Assembly: GCA_038501625.1 (NCBI GenBank)
Contig: JAZAYU010000008.1
Span: forward strand, 8,928,938-8,992,937
Direction: 5' to 3'
DNA from: Corbicula japonica
Taxonomy: Eukaryota; Mollusca; Bivalvia; Venerida; Cyrenidae
Length of the DNA stretch: 64,000 nucleotides
Part shown: positions 45,813 to 57,700 of the stretch, in pieces
Layout: each line of letters begins with the position of its first letter
How positions within the stretch are numbered: position 1 is the first letter of the stretch
Position numbers and translations under genes: made by a program
The notes under the pieces: model-generated
What the model saw: only the letters and a program-made list of their open reading frames with translations
Told to the model about the DNA's origin: nothing
Database searches by the model: none

Positions 45813-46857
45813 AGTTTTTATAACAAATCAAGTGTGGTATGACATATGTTTAGTAAAATAATAAGCCAGGCATTAATTTTAGTACTAAAACAAGATTGAG
45901 CCGGATAACCTGGAATGATCAACATACTGAAGGGGTCGATCTAGATGGGGTTCGGTGGGTAACTCCCTTTAGGGGGCATCAATATTTAATTTTCGATGGG
46001 ATTTGGCCAGAAATTTTGAAAAAAGTATGTAATTACCCTAAGACTGTCCCCAAATCAACCCCCATTCTATAAATCTTGCATCCGATTCTGAGCACGCAAT
46101 GAGTAAAAATGAAACCGTTGCGGAAAAAGGCGGTCACGCTTCAATATTTTAAGCAAAACAGTATTTTACTTTAAAATATTAAAACATCAACTGTAAAAAT
46201 TGGCACAAAATTTTCTATCAATCACCCGTTCTCAAAGACTTAATTCTTCTTTTCAACTCAAAAATATATATCCTAAACAGATAAACAATATTGCTTAAAT
46301 AGAATAAAGAAGAATTACAAAGCAACCCGTTTATCTTGATAACTTTCTTGACTTAATGTGTACAAATCGTTTTTAAATACCAAAACGTTTGTATCAATAT
46401 TTGTTTACCATGTTTACAGAAATCAAAGACTTTGGCTCTTAAAGCTACGAGCAAACTAGAGAAATCTTAAATATAAGCTGAGGAATAAAATGTTATGGAG
46501 TATGGTATAGTCTCTAATATGCTCGAAACTGTTTTCAAATTCCATGTTTATTGAGCTATATTGCAGCTAGTTTCATGAAATAAATGAAATATATAAAGAT
46601 TATTTGGAATGAATTACAATTAAACAGTAAACCACTTAATTAATTAGTTATTTTAACGGATCTGGCGTTGGAACAAGAATGCTCAGCACCGTTATACAGG
46701 TAACGTACAGATATGAAAATCCAAATTTTAATAGGTTGATCATGTTGCTGTGTATGTATTCTTTTGTGTGAAGTGTGCTAGTTTAATCAGAATAAACATA
46801 GATTCATCTGGTCACGACTACAAAAGAAACTTTTGAACAATCAAACATCATTGAATA

Positions 46858-47115
46858 CTTAAGGGTTGAATCCACATTTGATTCTGTTCATTTGGGTATG
46901 GAAACAATTAGGTTGTTTAGTGTAGACTCCATGCTGACTTTAAACAATCCAAATGATTTTCATACCCAGATGAACACATTTTTTTTATTTCAAATCATAT
47001 TTACACACATAATTATTATTATTTTTACCGAAATTTTGAGAATTTGTGATATTTCGGCATTTTGAATGTCTGTTTCAACAGCCAAGTTGACGACAAAGTG
47101 AATAAATCACGCTGC
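46858..47115. mobile_element. C-family element, copy 3, with hairpin
   Basis: GTTCATTTGGGTATGGAAAC / TTTTCATACCCAGATGAAC and GGTTGTTTA / TAAACAATCC form the stem. Downstream GTTGACGACAAAGTGAAT matches copy 2. Confidence 0.7.
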
Positions 47116-47239
47116 GCACTACTGGTATTTATATATGGTTCCAAGTAAATATAGATTCATAATCAAGCTCTTTCTTTCCAAGGCTTTATTGCATAATTAT
47201 TCAAGAATGATTCGTATGTAATGAACATAACCGATCTAT

Positions 47240-48095
47240 TGCCATCCAAGCTAATAAATTGGCAATGTTTACAATTATTACTAGAATGTAAACACGGGTT
47301 ACGGCAAATTTACGCGTTAAAGGTACTATTTTTTTCTATTTTTATCACATCGCCATGCTAGACCATTGGTTAATGGTTGAATTACACCAAATCACGCTGT
47401 ATCCCTCCGTGGTCCATTCGAATGAAGTCCGTTTTAATAATATGCTATTTTTTCTCATCGTCTTTGGGCCTCTTAACTGTTAGAAATCGGCCTGTTTGTG
47501 GCTTGTTTGCAGAAATAACATCAGGAAAATAAATGAAAGCAATTTCATGCCTATATCTCGTTTGGTAGAGGCGAACTAGTTCCGGATCAGCGGATGTATA
47601 TTTTTGGCACCGTATTTGCGATACCGAGTTTAAAATAGGGTCTGTCCGGTTAGAGATCAGTAATTTTCTTACAAGTAAGTTAACCCCCTATTTCCTGTGT
47701 GTTTTTGAATAGAAAAAATGTAGATCTTCACGGCTATATATGGTTGTCTAGAAATTAAGATGACAGAAATCATGTTAAATGTAAATTGAATATTGAGAAT
47801 TTAACATTGAGGTCTATAGGAATTGGATTTACTTTGGTTCAACCTAATGTGTCCAGCTGGCATATGCCTTACTTTTTTATCGCCACGGGTTCGATTCACA
47901 CTGACACACGGCTTTTAAGGAAATATTTAAATTAGATGTATTTTTCTAAAGTTTCATTGCAGTTATTTCAAAGTAGTGTATGTATTTTGCTTCAGTTTAT
48001 TTTATCGCGGAAATAATTATTGTGTAACATTATTTTTAAAAAATGTTTTGAAAAAACTTGTTTCGTACCTACAACAAAGTTGTTATCATTGCATT
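47240..48095 (+). repeat. tRNA-headed SINE-like repeat, copy 2, interrupted
   Basis: 47266-47360 matches 40650-40745 and 47880-48030 matches 40790-40950. The two halves are separated by about 480 bp of sequence absent from copy 1 (roughly 47400-47880), so the copy carries an insertion close to the A box. The inserted stretch shows no ORF or clear TIRs. Confidence 0.6.
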
Positions 48096-48445
48096 TCAAA
48101 GTATTTTAATAGACTGCGTCTTAGACCACTCGGCTAATGGGACGAGTATCGGGTGCTTTACGCTTCGTATTAAACAATGATTAAAAATTAATTCATTTTT
48201 ACATGTATTGCCAATATAAACACGCCAATGTTAACATTGCTAAATAACATTTGTTCAATAATAAATATGTAGATTCTACTTGAGAACTTGTTTAGATTGT
48301 TTAATTTTAGATGTAAGTGTAGTATGGTAGATAAATGCCTACGGCTTTAATTCATGGTTTTGCAGCAGTTGCTTCCCTTAGAAAATAAGGTCGATAGAGA
48401 AGAGTAAATTATATATACGTTATTTGAATTGCATATATATGACAG

Positions 48446-48517
48446 GACTCTGTGGCGCAACGGTAGCGCGTCTGACTCCAGATCAGAAGGTTGCGTGTTC
48501 GAATCACGTCAGGGTCA
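48446..48517 (+). tRNA. tRNA-Trp: tRNA-Trp (anticodon CCA)
   Basis: A 72-nt cloverleaf without intron. Acceptor GACTCTG pairs with CAGGGTC (one G-U). The D arm contains GGCGCAACGGTAGCGC. The anticodon loop CTCCAGA gives CCA. The T arm reads GCGTGTTCGAATCACGT, and the discriminator base is A. Internal A box (TGGCGCAACGG) and B box (TGTTCGAATCA) are present. A pol III terminator follows at once (T7 from about 48523). It closely resembles animal nuclear tRNA-Trp. Apart from the SINE heads it is the only tRNA-like sequence seen. Confidence 0.95.
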
Positions 48518-49124
48518 AACATTTTTTTCTATTTTTTATTTTTCATATTCAATAATGTGTTTTTGAATTAACATTGTATAATATAAATAAGCAAACGATA
48601 TCGTAACACTGAAACTGAGTATAAAAGAAAATTTATAACATGGTTTAACAAAAGGCCCATTATTAATAGGTCATCAATTTAATTCTGAACTCTTGTTTGA
48701 AAACAATTTATGATACTTTACATGTGGCAAAGAATTAAAATAGTTGAGTCCGATCATGATCTGAGTGCCAAACCTTTGCGCACCTAATAAACGCAATGTT
48801 TCAAATATTTTATTAAGATTATTAATTCGTGTACCCTAAATTTGAAAGAAAACTTTGGCTTAAATCAAGTGCTACGACAAGTGTGTGTTTTATCAAACAG
48901 TTGATCTCTTAATTAAATGTATCGATTTGAAGGCTTCAAAAGCGCTAATTGATGAACACTGCAAAGTGTATGAAACATTAAACCTTTAGTGCCATATCAA
49001 ATATACACATGTTTGGGGTCAATAAAACCCTCTTGATAAATTGATTGCTTTATACTTAAATAAAAAATTGCATAATTTTCGTTTTCGTAAATGTAACAAA
49101 AATAAGTGATACGGAACTTAAAAG
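48518..49124. other. No gene recognised
   Basis: AT-rich flank between the tRNA terminator and the candidate exon at 49125. Confidence 0.45.
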
Positions 49125-49172
49125 ATGGCGATTGCGACGCGGTTTGGTGCGGTCTTAAGTCCAGAAGCACAG
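49125..49172 (+). CDS. Candidate first coding exon (16 codons)
   Basis: ATG within AAAGATGGCGATT, which resembles a YY1 site at a translation start, opens 16 codons (MAIATRFGAVLSPEAQ) that end at CAG|GTATTC, a plausible donor in phase 0. Beyond the donor the frame runs into an (ATC)n microsatellite. The next exon is not identified. It could lead to the coding-like segment near 50.8 kb, but that is speculation. Confidence 0.3.
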
Positions 49173-49196
49173 GTATTCTGCTTTAAAACAATAAAT

Positions 49197-49260
49197 ATCA
49201 TCATTATCATCATCTTCTTCCTCTTCATTATCATCATCATCATCATCATCATCATCGTTG
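49197..49260 (+). repeat. (ATC)n microsatellite
   Basis: Imperfect TCA/ATC trinucleotide run. It produces Ile- or Asp-rich spurious frames on the two strands. Confidence 0.9.
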
Positions 49261-49799
49261 TTATTGTCATAACCATCCCAACTCACAGTCTTTATTGTCA
49301 TCATAATTGTTATCATCATTATCATCGGCGTCGTCATATCATGTCTTTATCCCAGTCAGCAGAAGTAGGATAATAAAGCAAGTTAAGAGAATATTTAAAA
49401 AAAAAAAAAGATAAAAGCGATGGATCAAGAAAATAGTACGAATTTTTATGCATTGTTTTAACAACGAAAGTGTATCATAAAAATGCAATCTTCGACTGTA
49501 AAGATGCATGCTTATTCGATTTGGAAGCCTGCTTAAGTTACACAAAGACACCTGTTTTCTGAGATACCCGCGGCATTTTGTATACTGGCAAGCTACGTGT
49601 GGATAAGTGCTAGATAGCCATTTGATAAGGGACAGCTGCATATAGATAAAGTAGAAACAACTTCCGGCCGTGATCTTAAGCCCTCGAAAGAACGCGTACA
49701 TCATTAACTGTCCGCCTGTACGACCGTCAGAACACTTAACATTGGCCATAACTTCCAAATTAGTGAATACATTTAATAGACACAAGACTAGAAGAGTAT

Positions 49800-50012
49800 T
49801 TTTCAATTTTGAATTTGGAGGACAGTGCATGATACAGAAGATACCCCGGTTCAACAAGCATCCCTGGTTCTTTTACGTGTCAGGTATAATCAACCGATAC
49901 ACAGAACCTCGGTTTAAGCCTCATCTGAGATATAGGGAAGGAGCGGGGATCAAACTCGCGACCCCCGGAAGAAGTGTTTAGTGTTTAATCACCGTAACTT
50001 GCCTTATTATCT
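49800..50012 (-). repeat. tRNA-derived SINE-like repeat
   Basis: On the minus strand a tRNA-like head runs from about 50003 to 49935. It has GGCAAGTTACGGTGATTAAA near the A box and GCGAGTTTGATCCCCGCTCC covering a B-box-like GTTTGATCC. A non-coding body continues to about 49810. The 172-codon minus-strand frame crossing this region is an artefact of the repeat and the microsatellite. Confidence 0.45.
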
Positions 50013-52446
50013 ACTTATCAGAAGACAGGCCGTGCATATCAGAATCATCAATAATAATGACGTTTAATTAACATTTTTGACAAAAACGTTGTATCATCTG
50101 TTACGATTCGTTGGCGCAGGTAATAACATTTAAGCTTGTCACAAATTGTCGGTTTACCGATGTTTAAGTAAAACAAATACGCATTTTGAGATTTAACGTT
50201 AAGCTTGTCGCATTAAGACTCATCAATGTCCAAATACAGGAAGTTGAACGGAATGTCTTCATTTTTCAACATTCTCCCTTTATTTGTTTCGATTACTTTG
50301 TTGTGTTAAAGTCAGTTGATCAAACCTCTGTGTGTATGTAATTACAATATCCAGTTTTTACTCTGGTTTAAGTTTTCCTAAAATGTGTTAAACAATTACC
50401 AAGGTGTTCATGAAAGCGATTAGGCAATACCTGTTACGGGGACATTATGAAGCATTATTTTTGCAAACCGTAGAAGCTGGCATTGATGAAACTGATGATA
50501 ATCGCCGATTTCTTTGATGGTAAGGTGACACGGGCTAGACGGGGTGGGGCTTTAACTCTCTCATCCGATACAGATTTTAATCAAACCGCTTCAAGTAACC
50601 ATTTAATCACATCACACAAGATAAAAGGGTTCATGAGGGCCACTGACTGGGTACAGTTGAATCTTCCGAAGATTTATAGATTAAACTCCTTTATAATTAT
50701 ATATCTGACTGATCGTGAATAGAGTTTGTTTTAATTGCAAATAGAACCAAGGTGCATGTGCATGCTTTTGTCAAAGTTTGTCAACGTAAGGTAAACAGCA
50801 GAAAAGACAAAATATACATCATGAGCTTCCTCTATCCAGAGCCGGCGGCCCGGATGTTTAGGCAAATAAACAAGGGCTCAAATATGAAATCTGACCAAGA
50901 CTTTCCAGCCTTAGGTAGAAATACAATGTCGTACAGAATACAACGTAAGAAAGAACGGGTACCTTTAACTTGAAAGGAATTTTTGTTCAAACAAAATTCA
51001 AATAAGATCACAATTATAGCAAGAAGTACAATTTATGTCATTCCTGTCGCAATTATACTTGTAACAACTTTTTTATCAGATTGATTATGAATATTTATTT
51101 GCAATTTATTCAACTTGAGAACTGCATAGTTCGGTTGACGAAATTAGATTTTTCTAATGAAAGAAGAATAAAGTCACGCAAGGGTTATGTTTACCTAGAG
51201 CAATCAATACGTTCAATACCAGCGAAAGTGCCTCTTAAACTGTTGACTTTTGGTAGGAAAACTTCATGATCAATCCGGATTATTGACAGTTTTAGAAAAT
51301 TGCAATACTTGAGACCTGGAAAAACAAACTGTAAATCAAAATATATGCACCATTCTTTTCTTCTATCCTTTGACATGTGTTAAATGTGTCCCTGTCCATG
51401 TGATTGACGAGGCTGTAAAAGACCTACCAGTTATCCAGCTTATGCTAGTTCCGTGGTCTGGCGTCACCGCGTGACCGGTTGGAAGGCCTCCAGAAAACCT
51501 AAGGTCTGCCAGGCTTCTAGCACATACATGATTAAAACGGGGAAGTTAAGAGGTTTAAGAAAAGGCGCCCCATAAGCCTGAGAGGATACTTGCCCTTTTA
51601 AAACTAGGAAACACGATAATAATTCAACACTTTTGGTGAATTAATAAGCTTCTCACTCAGTGTTTTTTTATTTGCATGACACCAATATATCTTTAACTAA
51701 TTTAACACCAGAAGATCCCTGTTGGTAAACATATTGTTGCCTCGTTTTTTGTTTGTAGCCCCATTAAAAGCAGATCACATTTTTACAACCCTTATAAGTA
51801 AAGTTTCATCGCAGTGTAACAAAAGATGATTGTTAACATGCAAACATGTTTTATCTAAACAAACAAACCCAACAATGAAAAGAAATAGATATGTCTTTTA
51901 AAATCATTTCGATTTTATACAGATATTGATCTTAAACTTAAAATGATTTATACAGTTTCTTGATGTTTAATGTATGTCGATGGTTTAATAAAAAGATAAC
52001 ATTTATTAAAAATTATCTACATAATACTTCTAATACAGAACTGTCGACCTTTAAGATATGTTAATATTTCTTTAAGTACCTTTATGGCAAACTTTAACTT
52101 CCTAAAGGTGTGAAATCCATGAATTTGCATGACAAATGAAAACACAATCAAAAGGCTGATCGTGTCTTATTTAGGCTATCAAAATTCATATAAATGGAAA
52201 TATCACCAGGTTGATTGATAAATTGATTCAGATCAATCGATTACCATGATATTAAACAACGAAAATATTTTGAAAAAAGAAATCGAAGTGTAATGGACGA
52301 AACTTATACTGAAATAGTTTTAAATCACAACTGTTGAAATTGGAATATACGAATTTTTATGACTATGTGTGTGAGTAACTACCTCGTCTTTAAAGGATAT
52401 ACTTATTTTTCTATCTTCATTTGATAAATTTGAGTTATAACCAAAA
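50013..52446. other. Mostly non-coding; one weak coding-like segment
   Basis: 50821-50944 on the plus strand encodes MSFLYPEPAARMFRQINKG and continues to a donor-like word (CAAC|GTAAGA). It is unusual for this AT-rich background, but no function or partner exon is evident. The remainder shows nothing recognisable. Confidence 0.3.
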
Positions 52447-52866
52447 ATGCAGTCTCGTATTGCTTCTTTAAAGATGCCGTCCTCGTGGAATGAGTACATC
52501 ACAACGGTAATGACGGACAGTGGCTACGTCACCAAAGGCGCCATCTATGGGACAGAGGGACGCAAGTGGGCGTCTTCGAAAGGATTTGATGTCACAAGTG
52601 ACGAAGTGAAAAATCTCGTGTTTGGATTTACTGACCCGACAAAACTGTGGTCGGATGGAGTTAAAGTCGGTGGTCGAACATTTACGTGTACGCGTTCGGA
52701 GAGTGGATTAATCGTGGGACGTGAGAGCGCTGAGGGGTATGGATGTGTAGTGTATAGGTGTAACAAATGCCTTGTTATAGCAGTGCACGAAGAAGGAGCC
52801 CATCCAGGTGGGTGTTATAATCTGATCACGAAACTTGGGGAGTATCTAAAAGAACAAGGAATATGA
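52447..52866 (+). CDS. PFN: Profilin
   Basis: Small actin-monomer-binding protein that promotes nucleotide exchange on G-actin, binds proline-rich ligands and phosphoinositides, and acts in the cytosol. The ORF of 139 codons covers the whole fold: N-terminal SWNEYI (the Trp/Tyr of the poly-proline site), central KGAIYGTEG and KLWSDGVKVGG strands, and a C-terminal helix HPGGCYNLITKLGEYLKEQ. A second in-frame ATG at 52474 gives a 130-residue protein beginning MPSSWNEY, close to the usual profilin N-terminus, so the true start may be there. TTTAAAG before it could also be an acceptor. The CDS has no introns. No poly(A) tract or target duplication marks it as a retrocopy. Confidence 0.93.
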   Translation: MQSRIASLKMPSSWNEYITTVMTDSGYVTKGAIYGTEGRKWASSKGFDVTSDEVKNLVFGFTDPTKLWSDGVKVGGRTFTCTRSESGLIVGRESAEGYGCVVYRCNKCLVIAVHEEGAHPGGCYNLITKLGEYLKEQGI

Positions 52867-53078
52867 TAAAATGCGTGTTCTTATATAGTGAATGAAAGAA
52901 GTGCAAACATGAGAAATGGATTCGCCACTGGGATGTGTTTACGTAGGAAGACGAGACATCGTCTGTAATGAAATGACGCGACAACGCCTATCAGCAAATC
53001 TTTTGATAATGTATGGTACACACCTCCTCAAGTGACTGGTTTTGGTGCTACTTTACATTCAGTGATATGGGCTAAAGT

Positions 53079-53215
53079 TTATAAAACTGAGATTGAAAAC
53101 CAGTCTCAAATCTCAAGCATCTGATTGGCTAAAATGGCGACTGGTCGCCATTTCAGCCATTCGGATGCTTTAGATTTGAGAGTTGTTTTCATGCTCAGTT
53201 TTATAACCTTGGGCA
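53079..53215. mobile_element. T-family hairpin MITE, near-perfect copy
   Basis: TTATAAAACTGAGATTGAAA on the left pairs with the CTCAGTTTTATAA end. CAGTCTCAAATCTCAAGCAT pairs with the ATGCTTTAGATTTGAGA side, and AAATGGCGACTGGTCGCCATTT forms the apex. It is about 130 bp long and lies 210 bp downstream of profilin. Confidence 0.85.
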
Positions 53216-54219
53216 ATAATTTTGTGTTTTGCTGTTGTTTTGAGCTATCAATTATCTGTATAAAACAGGACGACGGACTCTTCCAAATCAAGTAGTAAGC
53301 GCACCTTGAAGGGGATCGAACACAGTCACATCTTCTTAAAGACGAAACCGTTACAACAATTGTTGTCCTGAAGAGTTGTTCAGAATTAGTAAAAAACTCG
53401 AGGAAATAGCGGAATATATTCAAAATAACAAAAGCAACAAAAAAAACAACATTTTATTGTCCATTATTTACTATGAGTATTTGTATAATATATAACCACG
53501 ACAGTAGTAACCTGTGGGAAGGCCTCGAGTGAAAACCTTATCACTGGTGCTCAACTTTATATAATTAGCTTAATGCGATACCACTTACCCTTAAAGTCGT
53601 CAGCAGACTTTTACGATCATATCAATGCAAGCGTGTCCGTAATTCTTTAATTTTTAGTGCTTTTCTTACTTGTATTTGTATGTGTGAACGTGTCAACATT
53701 TCAAAGTGCTACAGAAATTTAGTATTTATACAACGAAATGTTAAGTATCAGCTTATTGTCATATTAAAATGGATTTATGTCAATGAATTTGTCGTAATGT
53801 ACAGTAGGCCCTTAATAATTATTAACATAATAAGGTTATTTCAAAGTTAACATACTGTATCTAATGATTATGATAAAGGCTTTAAAGTGTTATTTTTCGC
53901 TTTCATACTTGTAATTTACAAATTACAACATTTACAACAAATAACGTGTCTTTATTTGGCACACTCATTATTCCACTCGTACAAAAAGAAACTCGTATGA
54001 AATCACCGCACTTAGTTGTACTGGTAATAATATGCTCAAGTTGTATCCTTACATGCATCGATATAGATAACTGCGGCGTGACAAAACAAGTATGAAATAA
54101 CATCAAATGTGTAATGAATCCTTTCTGCCATCGACTTATACATACAAAGAGCATACACATCATTTCCATTAACAATAATACAAAATTACAGTAAAATAAA
54201 CACAAATATTTTGAATACG
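53216..54219. other. 3' flank of the PAN-domain gene
   Basis: Contains a minus-strand AATAAA (plus-strand TTTATT, 53951-53956), 264 bp beyond the stop of the distal terminal exon, consistent with its 3' end. No other gene seen. Confidence 0.5.
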
Positions 54220-54359
54220 TTATGCGTCCGAGTCTGATTTAACAAATGACACGGCCATTGAATCTGGAACCTTTTTAAATTTGATCAGCGCAAAGTATAT
54301 TCCGACAGCAATCAACACTCCGAACAACAGCATTCCAAATGCTAAACCAGCCATCGCAC
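54220..54359 (-). CDS. PAN gene terminal exon, distal version (TM helix and tail)
   Basis: Also exactly 140 bp, from acceptor GATTTACAG to stop TAA. Encodes AMAGLAFGMLLFGVLIAVGI, a KFKK basic segment and MAVSFVK, ending SDSDA. About half the residues match the proximal exon with one single-residue shift. It has its own AATAAA (plus-strand TTTATT at 53951). Splicing from the linker exon to this one instead of the proximal exon keeps the frame. Confidence 0.82.
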
Positions 54360-54673
54360 CTGTAAATCAACAATATGTAAACACGATTAGTAATGTTCTA
54401 TTCTTTTAGTACACATTGTGCAGGTTCGAGAACTCTTACAATCAGCAGTTTATATGTAAAAGATAAAAATAAACAATACATGACATACCTTACCAGTAAT
54501 AATTCTGGAGAATACATTTAGCTCAATGAGCATACAAAACGTGCATTCTGATGTTTTGTTGTTATTATCTTTGTTATTTTCGATACGAATTTATAAATAA
54601 ATAAATAAATAAAAGTAATATTTTAAATAAAGAGTTTTAAATAAAGAGTTTATTATTATTATTATTATTAGCC

Positions 54674-54730
<57 letters not shown>

Positions 54731-57700
54731 ACAGAAATGCAAGAAAAAATTCTTGTTGCATTTAACCATTCACTATTGCATTTCTGTTACTTGTCTCGTG
54801 ACAATTTTAGTTATATGTTTTGGCTCCGTGACACGTGTGGGCTGCAAGACGAGGATACAGTAGGGGCTCATCCGTGGTTCTGAACTGTCTTCTATCTTGG
54901 GCGTCGAAATGAGCCTAATATATACTCACTCGCCTAAATATCATTGGCGTGCTCAGATCTAGGTCTAAACATGAAAATACCATCGAGCATACCCACAGGC
55001 AGTGTGTCTCCAGTGTAAATAAACAGACACGGACCCGCAAGCAGGTTCACTGGGTAAAAAGAATTATCGTCAAACAAGCACTGAACACCCTCATCACACC
55101 ACAGGTTATCTTGGATCTACCCTGGTAGTAAATTATGACACGTTATCATTTAGGCATATAAACACTAAAATAACACTTAAATGGTATATAGAATATTGCT
55201 GTCTAGTTTGTAGATGGTGATATAAAAGAAAGTGCAAAACAACTCATCTGAAATCAGAAATAGGCTGGGGTATGATGTCGGAATATTACGGGGGATACAG
55301 ACATTTCAAAAGGCAAAACTAAAATCAAAACGTAAAACATCAACAGAGAAAATGCTTATTTTCAACTAAAGAAATGTATACTCCCACAGAATTTATTGAT
55401 TTATTAAGCAAAATCTTTAAGTAGAAGCGAAAATAGATTTCCTCCTCACGTTATTTTGACAAATTGGCGCAAAAGGTTGTATATTAGTTGTATATTAAGT
55501 GTTTGCCTGGAACCGTTATTGATTTTAGATGTCTTTGTTCTGATGTCAATGGTTATATGTTTTGTTGTAGTGCGCGCTTATTTAAGCCTTTACTCGTAAG
55601 ATACGCCTTGATCAGATGGCAAAAGGCGCAATTCCTTAATTTTGATGTTATTGCTGTATTTTGCAATACTTGTCATAAGGGTTAAGAAAACTTGAAAAGA
55701 TCACTGTATGGTTCTTTATTTGGAAAGACGTTCAATAAATAACAAAACTCGTGACTTTCATTTTGAATACTATCATCATGCATACAAAAATAATTCAAAT
55801 GCATATGATTTCTTTACATATGAGTATTAGCGTACAGCGGTTACACCCTCACACCATCTCACACAATATCACAGTTAACGCTGATCAGCACACATTGTTA
55901 TTTAAGTTATAAAATCACACAATTATAGTTCTTTTCCATGTCTTGTCATCAGACAAAGATAATCAAGGAAAACGTGTAACCTAATGAAAGATATAGGTAA
56001 AATTTAATGAAATCTGAATTGTTTACTAATACTTGTACAAACGAACAATTTAACTATCTAAATAATCGTTATTGTTCTTTATCATAAAATAATAAAACAC
56101 ATTTAAAAACACACCAAATAAGTGACATTTATGCAAGTATAAAAACATTGGTTTTGGGATTTTATGACCAAAATTGATGGTAAAATTATGGAAAGTATTT
56201 AATTAAATGAAACAACAGCAGTTACATGTTGCTGTATAACAATTTTCATATTATTGCCGAGGTCTTGCACAAAATCGGAAAGAACAATTTCGGGTTTATA
56301 GCTGGTGTAAGAACAAGATATGATTTAATCTCCCTCCTGTTTCACAAATGACACGGTCATGCCGTCCGCGGGCTGTCTTTTACATTTTCCAAGGGCAAAC
56401 AACACAACAGCCGCTAAAAGAATTCCCACAATTATCATGCCGAACGCTACTCCTGCCATGGCCCCTAAAATAAAAGACAGGACTAGTATTTAAAATGCAT
56501 CTTAAGTTTATCCGTCAATAATTTTACTTTAGAAACAATTGCCAAAGATCATAAAATTAAGACCGGAGACCAATAAAAAATCTCAAACATCCGATTGGCT
56601 CAGTCGCCGATTAAGCCAATCAGATGCTTGAGATTTGAGACTGGTCTCCAGATATAGTTTTGAGATCATGGGCAAATATGAAAAATTGCGTAAAACTGTA
56701 TTTGAACTAACTCAAAAAATACTATTTAGTTGTATTACTTTTAAATGCTGTCATTCCGTTATTTCACTTAAGATGCTTTTAAACAAGCTGCCTTTTGTCT
56801 TAACACCAGTCGTGAAGGGAAATTACACCTAAGGGTTTCCATTTCAAGGAAAACTAAGCTAATGTGAAAGAATTGAAGCGCAGTAAGGGTACATTTTAAA
56901 AACAAAGCAAAAAAGCAAGTCAGAGACTACTTTATCATTTCCCACAGGCATAATAAGTTCGAGTACGTTTTTGGTTTTATTTCAGTTATGTTTTGAAAGA
57001 CAATTGTATATCTGCAAAACCAATCAAAGATTGCATTCTGTGGCAGCTGTCAAACCATGTCCATAAATTAAGACAAACAAGGCTCTTAAAATTAAAAAAA
57101 TGCCTACTTTCAATTTACTCCTTCATTTTTAAGTTTGTTCATTATATCTACCAAACAGAATAGAGCTTGTACAGAAAATTTACTTCGTATCCCCCAGACT
57201 AAATTAGCAAAACACAGTCCTGCGTTCACTTCATATTCAATGGTCTCTGACCTTCACACATAATGATATTCCGACTAGCAGCGTGACAAAGTGGAAGTTT
57301 TCAGGTTTATCATAATGGGAGACACTAAGTTATATTAGTAAATGCCAGTGAAGGTAGTGGTATGCAATAAAATACATGCATATGGAGTCTGTGAAAATGT
57401 GTCAGAAAAGCCACCGGAAAATGCATGCAAGAAGAAAGAAACGCAACTCTCAGTTTATAGATGTACCGGTAACCCGATTAAACCAGGCATGTGTTTTTTT
57501 AGAAACCACACTATGTACAAAAGACAATGCCTTCTAATTTCATAAGAGTAAGGATGTTGCGCTTCTTTTATCGGTAACTACTATTTAAGCACGAGAAAGA
57601 ATAATATTTAAATCACGCACCGCCTGTATATTTTCCGCTGTTGTTTGGTTGACTGTAATATTTCTGTGGGTTGTTGATATATGGTGTTCCATCAGGGAAG

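Noticed and set aside
49339..49857. 172-codon minus-strand frame with hydrophobic C-terminus
   Set aside because: It crosses a SINE-like repeat and ends near a microsatellite. No homology or sensible domain structure.
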